Assembly: GCF_030504645.1 (NCBI RefSeq)
Contig: NZ_JAUKWQ010000013.1
Location: forward strand, 1 to 64,000
Reading direction: 5' to 3'
Length of the DNA stretch: 64,000 bases
Origin: Rhizobium oryzicola
Lineage (GTDB): Bacteria > Pseudomonadota > Alphaproteobacteria > Rhizobiales > Rhizobiaceae
The notes under the pieces were generated by a model that saw nothing but the letters and a program-made list of their open reading frames with translations, did no database searches and was not told where the DNA came from. This document shows positions 51,762 to 60,700 of this stretch, piece by piece (positions within the stretch are counted from its first letter, which is position 1; each line of letters opens with the position of its first letter). Both the position numbers and the translations under genes were made by a program.

Positions 51762-53371
51762 GGGCGCATCTCCCGCTCAGCGGTCCCGATCAGCGTCAGG
51801 CCCAGGCAGATTAGGCCGAGAATAAGGGCGAGGCTGTCGGCATCATGGGACCTGTAACTGCCGAGGCTGCTGTAAAGCAGCCAGGGCAACGTGACCAGAT
51901 CCTGCGAACCGAACATGGCGACAGCGCCGAGATCCCCCAGCGAAAGCGCCATGGCAAACGAGAAAGCCATAGCCAGTGGCTGGCCCAGCACGCGCCAATC
52001 CACGATGCGCCAGCGGGAAAAGCCCGTGATACCGAGGCTTGCGACAAGCCGGGCTGTGCGGGCTCGATGTGATTGCAGGGCTGGTTGAAGAACACGCATG
52101 ACGAAGGGCAGTGCCATCAGCATGTTGATGACGATGATGATGGGAATGGAAAAGCGCGAGACTTCACCGATCTCCCGCAAAATCAGAAACCAGCCCGTGC
52201 CGAGAACCACCGGCGGCACCAGAAGGACCAGCGAAGAAAGGCTGCCAAGGCTCGCGCTGAAGATCCGGGCGCTTCGCGGCGGCGCTCGGCGCTCTGCCAC
52301 GACCTGACGCGCGAAGGCGATGACAAGGGCCAGCAACACACAGGCAAACGCCGACAACATCGCGATTGCGAGACTGGTGGACAATGCCTGCAGAAAAATG
52401 GCGCTTGTCACAATCTCCAGAAAATTGCTGCGCAACCCCGCCCATGCAATGGCCAGAAGCGGCAAGGACAGAAACAGGCAGGCGCACATGATTACGCCCG
52501 TATCCCAAATCCTCGCCGGCCAACTCTGCCCATCCATTCTCGATATACGCCGTCCCTCACCCATGTTCATGGGATCGTTCGCCGGCAGGCGCGATAAGAG
52601 AGCTAGAATGCAGGCGGTGACCAGGATCTGCAGCAGAGCCATGGCAATGGCACGCGCCGGATCGAAATCCAGGCGGAGCGACTGGTAAATGGCGACCTCC
52701 AGCGTGGTTGCCGCAGGCCCGCCCCCCAGCACCAGCACAAGCGTGAAGCTCGTCGCACACAGCATAAAGATCAGGCCCGCCGCACCGGGAATGGCGCGCA
52801 GCAAGGCGGGAAGCTCGATGAAGCGGAAGATCGACCATGACCTCATGCCAAGACTGGCGCCAAGCCGCCAGTATTCCTGTGGCAGGCCCTCCAGCACGGC
52901 GATCATCAAGCGGCAAGCCAGCGGAAAATTGAAGAACACATGGGCGATCAGAATGCCTGTCAGGCCGTAAATGCTGAGGGGCTGTTCAAGCCCCAGCGCC
53001 AGCAGGGCCTGATTGACAATCCCCTGTCGGCCAAACACCGTAATCAGGCCCAGCGCACCGGCCAGAACCGGCAGCCCCATCGGCACCGCCATCAACCGGA
53101 TGATCCACAGCCTGCCGGGAAAATGCGGCCGGCGGCAAAGCGCGAGCGTGACAGGGATGGCAATCAGGATCGACAGGAGCGTTGAAAGAACAGCCTGCAA
53201 CAGTGTGAAGCGCAGCAGGCTGAACGTATAGGCATCGAAACCGGAATTTTCCGGAAAGCGTGATGCAAAAGCCAGAAGAGCCAGAACCGGAAGCGCCGTG
53301 ATCGCGATGACCAGAGTGAGCGCAACAATGCCGCCCGCCAGCGCCCGCCGCGCTTCCGCCTGTGTCAGCAT
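51758..53371 (-). CDS. thiP: Thiamine ABC transporter permease
   Basis: The 537-residue protein is a fused double permease with about twelve helices. Two EAA-type loops are visible, one in WRLGASLGMRSWSIFRFIELPALL and one in VASLGITGFSRWRIVDWRVLG. This is the ThiP/CysT-like architecture. It begins 4 bases after the thiB stop and overlaps thiQ. No separate Shine-Dalgarno was seen, consistent with coupling. Confidence 0.92.
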   Translation of the reverse strand: MLTQAEARRALAGGIVALTLVIAITALPVLALLAFASRFPENSGFDAYTFSLLRFTLLQAVLSTLLSILIAIPVTLALCRRPHFPGRLWIIRLMAVPMGLPVLAGALGLITVFGRQGIVNQALLALGLEQPLSIYGLTGILIAHVFFNFPLACRLMIAVLEGLPQEYWRLGASLGMRSWSIFRFIELPALLRAIPGAAGLIFMLCATSFTLVLVLGGGPAATTLEVAIYQSLRLDFDPARAIAMALLQILVTACILALLSRLPANDPMNMGEGRRISRMDGQSWPARIWDTGVIMCACLFLSLPLLAIAWAGLRSNFLEIVTSAIFLQALSTSLAIAMLSAFACVLLALVIAFARQVVAERRAPPRSARIFSASLGSLSSLVLLVPPVVLGTGWFLILREIGEVSRFSIPIIIVINMLMALPFVMRVLQPALQSHRARTARLVASLGITGFSRWRIVDWRVLGQPLAMAFSFAMALSLGDLGAVAMFGSQDLVTLPWLLYSSLGSYRSHDADSLALILGLICLGLTLIGTAEREMRP

Positions 53372-53375
53372 GCGG

Positions 53376-54389
53376 TTACTTGATGCTCATGGCGGTCAGC
53401 CACTCACGCACCCAGGCCTGTCGGTTCTGGGCCACTTCTTCCGGGCTCAGCAGGAAGGTCTTCTGCGGCTTGACGAGCTTGGAAAAAGCATCCGGCAAGG
53501 CTTGAGAGGTGGCGGCTGCCGGCATCATCCAGTTCGTGGTGGGAATGATGTCCTGAAAGGCCGGAGAAAGCGTGAAGGACAGGAAACGCTGCGCCAGATC
53601 CTTTTCCTTGGCGCCTTTCAGCAGGCCGCTGACTTCCACCTGGATGTAATGACCTTCCTCAAAGCTTGCAGCCTGATAGCGATCCGTCTTCTCTTCCACC
53701 ATGTGGTAGGCCGGCGACGTGACATAGGAGAAGACCAGCGGCACTTCACCCTTTGTGAAAAGGCCATAGGCTTCCGACCAGCCGGGCGTGACCGTCAAGA
53801 CGCGGTTCTTCAGCTTGGCCCAGGCTTCCGGCGCCTTGTCGCCATAGACGGCCTTGACCCAGAGCAGCAGACCGAGACCGGGCGTCGAGGTGCGCGGATC
53901 CTGAATGGCGATCTTCTGGGAGGGATCACCGTCCACGAGATCCTTCAGGCTCTTGGGCGGGTTCTTGACCGTCTGCGTGTCGTAGATCACGGCAAAATGG
54001 CCGTAGTCATAAGGAACGAAAACGTCGTCCTTGAAGTCGCCGGGCACCTTGGCGCCGGCGGCATCAATGCCATGCGGCGCAAACAGGCCTGTATCCTTGG
54101 CTTCCTTGAAGAGGCTCGTATCGAGGCCGAGCGCGATATCGGCGGGCGACGAGGCGCCTTCCAGCTTCAGACGGGTCAGCAGAGCGACGCCATCGGCCAC
54201 GGCTACGAACTTGACGGTGCAGTCGCAAGTCTTTTCAAACGCCGCCTTGACCTTCGGGCCAGGTCCCCATTTGGAAACGAAGCTTTCATAGGTGTAGATG
54301 GTGAGGGTCTTCTTGTCTTCGGCGTGAACCGTCGCCGCCAGCAACACGGTGGCCGTAGCAATCAGCGAAAATACATTCATCTTGCGCAT
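53376..54389 (-). CDS. thiB: Thiamine/TPP-binding periplasmic protein
   Basis: The 337-residue binding protein has signal peptide MRKMNVFSLIATATVLLAATVHAED. The mature form begins KKTLTIYTYESFVSKWGPGPKV and contains FEKTCDCTVKFV, both as in TbpA. It delivers thiamine to ThiPQ. GAGGAGG precedes the ATG at 54389. The start codon and ribosome-binding site lie in one arm of a hairpin downstream of a TPP riboswitch, so translation is probably repressed by TPP. The frame to 54464 runs through that RNA and is spurious. Confidence 0.94.
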   Translation of the reverse strand: MRKMNVFSLIATATVLLAATVHAEDKKTLTIYTYESFVSKWGPGPKVKAAFEKTCDCTVKFVAVADGVALLTRLKLEGASSPADIALGLDTSLFKEAKDTGLFAPHGIDAAGAKVPGDFKDDVFVPYDYGHFAVIYDTQTVKNPPKSLKDLVDGDPSQKIAIQDPRTSTPGLGLLLWVKAVYGDKAPEAWAKLKNRVLTVTPGWSEAYGLFTKGEVPLVFSYVTSPAYHMVEEKTDRYQAASFEEGHYIQVEVSGLLKGAKEKDLAQRFLSFTLSPAFQDIIPTTNWMMPAAATSQALPDAFSKLVKPQKTFLLSPEEVAQNRQAWVREWLTAMSIK

Positions 54390-54430
54390 CAGCGCCTCCT
54401 CAACGTGATGAAGGGGAATAGGGCGCTGAT
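54388..54430 (-). promoter_or_regulatory. Ribosome-binding-site sequestering hairpin before thiB
   Basis: GGCGCTGAT in the plus-strand segment 54422-54430 is complementary to ATCAGCGCC at 54388-54396. In the transcript this pairs the region just upstream of the TPP aptamer's 3' end with the end of the Shine-Dalgarno and the first bases of the start codon. The stem is 9 bp and there is no T run, so the switch should act on translation. Confidence 0.6.
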
Positions 54431-54441
54431 CATCCGTGCCG

Positions 54442-54529
54442 TCTAATCCCTCCGCCGGTATCAACCGGATCAGGTTCCGCGGGTTGGCTTTGTCTGCCTC
54501 TCAGCCGCGCAAGGCGGCACCCCGTTAGA
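54442..54529 (-). ncRNA. TPP riboswitch (THI element)
   Basis: The minus strand reads ACGGGGTGCCGCC, GCGGCTGAGAGGCAGAC, AACCCGCGGAACCTGATC, CGGTTGATACCGGCG and GAGGGATTAGA. These are the conserved TPP aptamer pieces: GGGGUGC, CUGAGA in the pyrimidine-sensing arm, and ACCUGAUC...GAUACCGGCG...GGGA in the pyrophosphate-sensing arm. P1 is closed by TCTAA / TTAGA. It lies 52 bases before thiB. Confidence 0.96.
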
Positions 54530-54575
54530 TCGGTATATGGTTTAGCTTCACCAACTTACGTTGGCAAGGGTTGCA

Positions 54576-55019
54576 TCAAGCACTGAAACGCATCAGCTCG
54601 CGGGGCACGGCTGCGACGCCGCCCACCCGATTGGCAACCGCATAGGTGATGCATTCTTCGACGACATCAGGCATGACAGGCTTGCTGAGCACGCCAAGCG
54701 AGGGCACCGCCTTCCCCGCCAACTGTTCCGGGTTGGCAGTCATGAAGATGACCGTTACACCAAAACGCTCGCTGAGTTCACGACCGATCTCCGGACCCGT
54801 TGCACCATCGGAGAGGTTCACATCAACAAGGGCAATATCGACGAAAGGGGCAAGCGTCAGAGCATGCTGACGACCGCTGGCAAAGCCTGCGACCTTCAAC
54901 CCCATGGCTTCGATGGTTTCTGCCATATCGAGTGCGATGAGAAACTCATCTTCAACAATCAGGACACGCTGGTTCATGGCTGCATCTTCCAGCCGACGAC
55001 GCGCTACATTTGCCGACAT
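54576..55019 (-). CDS. Receiver-only response regulator
   Basis: The 147-residue protein consists of a single CheY-like receiver domain: RVLIVEDEFLIALDMAETIEAMG, the phosphorylated Asp in IALVDVNLSDGATG, Thr in VIFMTANPEQL and Lys in LGVLSKPVMPD. No output domain is present. A histidine kinase is not encoded nearby, so its partner is unknown. Starts at 55019 (MSANVARRR, after AGAGGA) or 54977 (MNQRVLIVED, after GGAAG) are both possible. Confidence 0.88.
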   Translation of the reverse strand: MSANVARRRLEDAAMNQRVLIVEDEFLIALDMAETIEAMGLKVAGFASGRQHALTLAPFVDIALVDVNLSDGATGPEIGRELSERFGVTVIFMTANPEQLAGKAVPSLGVLSKPVMPDVVEECITYAVANRVGGVAAVPRELMRFSA

Positions 55020-55167
55020 TGGACATTCCTCTGTTGACCCGGTACCCTCCACAAGGACATTCCTCATGATCAGGATGATGGCCGAACGCCCAATCTGATT
55101 TTATGTTCCTCTGCGTAACATCTTTTTCTTCAGATTAAATCTCTGTTAATGCTAACAAAAACTTAAA

Positions 55168-56997
55168 TCACCCCTCCAGTTCTTCGCGCAGCATCTCCAA
55201 CTCCAGCCATTCTTCTTCCATCCGCTGGAGATTATCGCGCAGCTTTTCAAGCTCGCCTGCGATGCGGTTAAAGGCTGCAGGATCCTTGGTGAAGAGGTTG
55301 GGATCGGCCATCTTCGCCTCACGGGAGGCGATCTCCTTCTCGATCTTCTCCATCTCCTTCGGCAGGTTTTCCAGCGCAAACTTCTGCTTGTAAGAAAGCT
55401 TGCCCTTGTTCTTGGGTGCCTCCGATGCGGCAGTCGGGTTGGCTGCCGCGGCCGCTTCTGCCTTGGCCTTGTCAGCCTTGCGCTTCTCCTCAAGCGCACC
55501 CTTCCGCTGGGCAAGCATGTCCGTATAGCCGCCGGCATACTCGATCCAGCGTCCGTCCGGCGCATCCGGGTTGGCCGGCGCAATGGTGGAGGTTACCGTG
55601 CGGTCGAGAAAATCGCGGTCGTGGCTGACGAGGATAACGGTGCCGGCATACCCCGCCACGATCTCCTGCAGGAGATCGAGGGTCTCGATATCGAGGTCGT
55701 TGGTTGGCTCGTCGAGGATCAGGAGGTTCGAAGGCTTTGCCATGATGCGCGCCAGCATCAGGCGCGCACGTTCACCACCGGAGAGGTTCTTGATCGGCGT
55801 GCGCATCTGCTCCGGCTGGAACAGGAAGTCTTTCATATAGCCCGCGACATGCCGCTGCTCGCCATTGACCAGCAGCGTTTCGCCACGTCCATCCGTCAGA
55901 TAATGGCTGAGCGAGTCCTCAAGATTCAGGTCCTCGCGCTTCTGGTCGAGGGTGGCAATCTCGAGATTGGTGCCGAGCTTCACGAAGCCGCCATCTGGCT
56001 CCAGCTGGCCCGTCAGCATCTTCAGAAGCGTCGTCTTGCCGGCACCATTGGGACCGACGAGACCGATGCAGTCGCCACGATGCACGCGCAGCGAAAAGGG
56101 CGCAACGATCTGGCGCTCGCCATAACGTTTGGTGATCTGGTCCGCCTCGATGACCAGCTTGCCGCTTTCCTTGCCTTCCGTAATGCCGGCCTGGATCGTC
56201 CCTTGCGGGCCGCGATGGCCACGATATTGCGACCGCAGGCTCTGCAATTCACCGAGGCGGCGCATGTTGCGCTTGCGCCGTGCGGTCACGCCATAACGCA
56301 GCCAATGCTCCTCACGCTCGATCTGTCGGCCGAGCTTGTGCTGCTCCAGCTCTTCCGCTTCCAGCACTTCGTCACGCCAGGCCTCGAAGAAGGCAAAGCC
56401 CTTGTCCAGCCGCCGCGACAGGCCGCGGTCCAGCCAGACGGTCGCCGTCGAGACCTTTTCCAGGAACCGGCGGTCGTGCGAAATCAGCACCAGCGCGCTG
56501 CGGGATTTCTGCAATTCCGCTTCCAGCCATTCGATCGTCGGAAGATCGAGATGGTTGGTCGGCTCGTCCAGCATCAGGATATCCGGTTCCGGCGCCATGA
56601 CGCGGGCAAGGGCTGCGCGGCGCGCTTCACCACCGGAAAGCCGCGCCGGGTTTTCCTGGCCGGTCAGGCCAAGATGCTCCAGCAGATAGGTCACGCGGTA
56701 GGGATCATCGCCGGGACCAAGGCCCGCTTCCGCATAGGCCTGCACCGTGTCGAAGCCATCGAAATCCGGCGCCTGCTCCAGATAGCGGATGGTCGAAGCC
56801 GGGTGCCGGAAAACCTCTCCGGATTGCGCCTCGACGATCCCCGCCGCAATCTTCATCAGCGTCGACTTGCCCGATCCGTTGCGGCCGACAAGGCAGATGC
56901 AATCGCCCGGTTCCACCTGCAGGTTGGCGCCGTCGAGAAGCGGCGTGCCGCCGAAGCTCAGGCGGATGTCGTCGAGTTTCAAAATAGGAGGTGCCAT
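55168..56997 (-). CDS. uup: ABC-F ATPase, Uup type
   Basis: The 609-residue soluble protein has two ABC domains (Walker A VGRNGSGKSTLMKIAAG and VGPNGAGKTTLLKMLTG; signatures RLSGGEARRAALARV and NLSGGERARLMLARI). No membrane domain is present, and the linker has RRKRNMRRLGELQSL. The C-terminal ~75 residues (KQKFALENLPKEMEKIEKEIA and on) form the coiled coil of Uup. Such proteins act at the ribosome or on DNA intermediates. It starts 3 bases after the thiamine pyrophosphokinase stop, so they share a transcript. Confidence 0.93.
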   Translation of the reverse strand: MAPPILKLDDIRLSFGGTPLLDGANLQVEPGDCICLVGRNGSGKSTLMKIAAGIVEAQSGEVFRHPASTIRYLEQAPDFDGFDTVQAYAEAGLGPGDDPYRVTYLLEHLGLTGQENPARLSGGEARRAALARVMAPEPDILMLDEPTNHLDLPTIEWLEAELQKSRSALVLISHDRRFLEKVSTATVWLDRGLSRRLDKGFAFFEAWRDEVLEAEELEQHKLGRQIEREEHWLRYGVTARRKRNMRRLGELQSLRSQYRGHRGPQGTIQAGITEGKESGKLVIEADQITKRYGERQIVAPFSLRVHRGDCIGLVGPNGAGKTTLLKMLTGQLEPDGGFVKLGTNLEIATLDQKREDLNLEDSLSHYLTDGRGETLLVNGEQRHVAGYMKDFLFQPEQMRTPIKNLSGGERARLMLARIMAKPSNLLILDEPTNDLDIETLDLLQEIVAGYAGTVILVSHDRDFLDRTVTSTIAPANPDAPDGRWIEYAGGYTDMLAQRKGALEEKRKADKAKAEAAAAANPTAASEAPKNKGKLSYKQKFALENLPKEMEKIEKEIASREAKMADPNLFTKDPAAFNRIAGELEKLRDNLQRMEEEWLELEMLREELEG

Positions 56998-57000
56998 GGA

Positions 57001-57654
57001 TCAGGCTCCTGTCAGATCATAAGGGCGCGCCATCAGCAGCGCTCGGCCTGTGGCAAGCGATACGGAGATCGCGCCTTCGGCAATGTTCGATATGGTGCGC
57101 GACGAACCGAAGGGCAAAGAAAAGCCGGTCAGTGGATAGCGCACATTGCCAAGCGTAAGGCCGGCTAGATTCGTAAAGCCCAGTACGGAAAACAGCGAGC
57201 CGCGCGGCAGCTCCAGCTCCATCTCGTCGCCATCGATCAGCGGATAGGCTTCCTCCTCGCCCGAGGTCAGCATGATCTCGATGCCTTCCGCCGCGAGCGC
57301 CAGTGCATGCAGCATGTGCTGCAGGGCGTGGTCGGAGCGTTCACCCCCCATCGCACCCGCCAGGATCAAGCGATCGGCACCCCGCGCCAGCGCTTCCGCC
57401 ACAGCAATTTCGCCGTCCGTCGCAGCCTTCGCAGCCGGATAGGAATGGCGCTTCACCGACGCCCAGCGCGCCTTCAGCAGAGCATCACTGGAATCGAAAT
57501 CCCCCACCCAGAGTTCGGGTGTTACGCCGAGCGTCGAGGCATGGCGAATGCCGCTATCGGCCGCAATAAAGCGGCTGCCGTCGATCAGGTCGCGCAGCCT
57601 GTCCGTGACGGTCAGACTGCCGCCGAGAAGAATCGTGAATGTCGTAGAATTCAT
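57001..57654 (-). CDS. Thiamine pyrophosphokinase
   Basis: The 217-residue enzyme makes thiamine pyrophosphate from thiamine and ATP. Motifs are FIAADSGIRHASTLGVTPELWVGDFDSSD (Asp cluster for Mg-ATP), KAATDGEIAVAEALARG and LAGAMGGERSDHALQHML, all typical of TPK. The C-terminal beta domain ends GNVRYPLTGFSLPFGSSRTISNI. The start is at 57654 (MNSTTFTILLGG); the extra upstream residues do not fit the family. It lies near thiBPQ but in a separate unit with uup. Confidence 0.93.
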   Translation of the reverse strand: MNSTTFTILLGGSLTVTDRLRDLIDGSRFIAADSGIRHASTLGVTPELWVGDFDSSDALLKARWASVKRHSYPAAKAATDGEIAVAEALARGADRLILAGAMGGERSDHALQHMLHALALAAEGIEIMLTSGEEEAYPLIDGDEMELELPRGSLFSVLGFTNLAGLTLGNVRYPLTGFSLPFGSSRTISNIAEGAISVSLATGRALLMARPYDLTGA

Positions 57655-57734
57655 GGCCAAAGCCCTTAACCTTCCGAAGGAGAAAGGGGAAGTGGGCAGT
57701 GCGCAAATGCCTGCTCTCAATGGGCATGAATAGC

Positions 57735-57770
57735 AAAAGGCCCGCGCAAACCCTGAAGTCTGCGCGGGCC
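57735..57770 (-). terminator. Rho-independent terminator of chvB
   Basis: On the minus strand GGCCCGCGCA and TGCGCGGGCC form a 10-bp perfect stem with a 12-base loop, followed by TTTTG. It lies 22 bases after the chvB stop and separates chvB from the thiamine pyrophosphokinase gene. Confidence 0.92.
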
Positions 57771-57792
57771 CTGGTTCATCTCGTCAGGAGCC

Positions 57793-60700
57793 TCAGGCGA
57801 TGAGGTGGCCCTCATCCTTGGCAACCGGCTGACCGTCGATGGTGACCGACGTCTCGCTGGAGCCCGCGGCCTTCTCCACCACGATATGGTGCGTCTTGCC
57901 ATCCAGCTGCAGGTCGGCGGTGAAGCCGGTCCAGTCGGTCGGCAGAACGGGCTTCACGAAGAGGCGATTGCCTTCGCGACGAATGCCGAGAATGCCTTCC
58001 ACCGCCGCGCGATAGAGCCAGCCAGCCGAACCCGTATACCAGGACCAGCCACCACGACCGGTATGCTCGCCAACACCGTAGATATCGGCGGACACGACAT
58101 AAGGCTCGACGCGGTAGTGTTCGGCCTTGGCCTGATCCAGCGCGTGGTTGATCGGGTTCAACAGCTGGAAGGCCTTCCAGGCATCGTCACCACGATTGAG
58201 CTCTGCCAGCGCCAGCACGACCCAGATGGCCGCATGGGTATACTGGCCGCCGTTTTCGCGAATGCCCGGCGGATAGGCCTTGATATAGCCCGGGTCCTTC
58301 GGCGTGTTGGCAAAGGCCGGAGTGAACAGGCGGATGATGCCCGCCTCTTCGTCCACCAGCTTTTCCATCACCGCATTCATGGCCTGCTGCTGACGCTCCG
58401 GATCACCTTCGCCGGACAGAACGCTCCAGGACTGGCCGAGCGAATCGATCGCGCATTCCAGGTTGCCGTTCGCGCCGAGCGGACCGCCATCGTCGAAGTA
58501 ACCGCGACGATAATAGGTGCCGTCCCAGCCGGCCGTTTCCAGCGCATGCTTGAGCGAGCCGAGATGCGCCGTCCAACGGTCGATACGCGCCTGATCGCCG
58601 CGTTCCTGTGCGTAAGGCAGGAACTTGCGCAGCGCCGCCGCCAGGAACCAGCCGAGCCAGACGCTGGTGCCGCGACCGCCGATGCCGACGCGGTTCATGC
58701 CGTCGTTCCAGTCACCGCCCAGAATGAGCGGCAGACCGTTGGAGCCGGTGCGCGAGATAGCCAGATCCAGCGCGCGGGCCGCATGTTCGTAAAGCGTGCC
58801 GCTTTCAGCTGACACTTCCGGCTTGAAGAAGGCATCATGCTGGCCAGGTGTCAGCATCGTGCCCTGCAGGAACGGCAGTTCCTCGTTCAGCACGGCCGCA
58901 TCGCCCGTCGCCTGGATGTACTGGTTTGCCGCATAGGCAAGCCAGACCACATCATCCGAGATGGAGGAGCGAACGCCCGCACCCGTGCCCGGCAACCACC
59001 AATGCTGCACGTCACCTTCCCTAAACTGGCGGCTGGCGGCATTGACGATCTGACGACGCGCCAGCGACGGTTCGTGGATGAGGAAGGCCAACGTGTCCTG
59101 CAACTGGTCGCGGAAGCCATAGGCACCCGAGGACTGGTAGAAGGCGGTACGCGACATGATGCGGCAACCGAGCGCCTGATAGGGCAGCCAGCTGTTCACC
59201 ATCAGATCAAGCGACTTGTCCGGCGTCGAAATCTTCAGGCGGCCGGTGAAGTCCTGCCAGAAGCCACGCGTCGTACGAAGCGCCTTGTCGAAGGGTTCCG
59301 CCTTGATTTCAGCCACCAGAGCGGCTGCCTCTTCGCGCGTGGCGCAATCGCCGAGGAAGAAGGTCACGACCTTTTCCTCACCGGCTGCCAGCTCGATGTC
59401 ATAGGCAAGCGCCGAGCAGGGAGCGCCATCCGGCTCCACCGAGCCGTTGAGCGGAGAGCCGCCCACGACAGCCGTCGGTGCGGCAACCGTACCGAACCGG
59501 CCGATGAATTCCCGGCGGCTGGTGGTGAAGCCTGTCGGTGTCACATCCGTGCCGAAGAAGGCCGTGCGGCGGTAGTCGATGCTGTAGGGGTTGGTCGCAA
59601 ACAAGGCACCGCTTGCCTCGTCACGGCTGCCCAGGATGAAGGGCAGCGTGCGCTGCGGGTTGTTGCCGAGCATCCATTCCACATAACCATAGACACGCAG
59701 CTTGCGCGGCGCGCTGCCGGTGTTGCGCAGGGTCATGCGGGACAGCTTGACCGGGCGGTTGCGATCCACCGTCTGCGTCAGCGACAGCGTCAGCCCCTCG
59801 TCTTCCGAGGTAAAGGTGGAGTAGCCGAGGCCGTGACGGGCTTCGAAGGCAACCGATGGACGGCGCGACAGGGCCGCGAACGGGGTGGAGACCACGCCGC
59901 TTTCCAGATCCGTCACGTAGAAGGCTTCGCCCGGACGGTTGATGACCGGATCATTGGACCATGGCGTCAGCTGGTAATCGCGGGAGTTCTGGCTCCAGGT
60001 GAAGCCGGCACCTTCTGCCGAGATGTGGAAGCCGAAGTTCTCGTTGGAGATGACGTTGATCCACGGATGCGGTGTCGCACCGCCACCCTGCAGACGCACG
60101 ACATATTCTTCGCCAGCTTCCGAGAAGCCGCCGAAACCGTTCCAGAACTGCAGATCCTTGCCGCCCTCTTCGCCGACGACCTTGCCGAAATCATCCTGCG
60201 TGAGCAGCGGACGGCGATCGGTCTCGATCTCGACGCCGCGCGGCGACGAGAAGAGCGAAACGGCGCGATTGACCTGATCTTCGATCTTGCCGTTATGGGC
60301 ATGCAGGACCACGCGGGACGCGGCGATCAGCGCCGCCCAGACATGCTCGTCCATCAGGTCGCGACGCAGCGCGAAGACCTGCTGGCGGCCTTCCGTCTGG
60401 CCGAGACGACGAATGTTCTCGCTCAGATGGTCGATCGCATGCTGCATGTCCTGTGCGTAGGAGGCAGCCTTTTCGTTGACGATCGCCAGATCGATCATCA
60501 CGCCGCGCGAGCGCAGGTATTCCTGGGCGGACAAGGCTTCCTTGACCACTTCCATATCCATCTCGTCATTCACGCGCAGCGTGAAGATCGGGAGATCCCC
60601 CGAGATGGAAAGGCCCCAGAGTTCGCGCTGCGAAGCAAGGCCGGAGACGACCGTTGCCGCATCGGCGCGCAGATACATGTCGGGATAGACAAGGTAGCGG

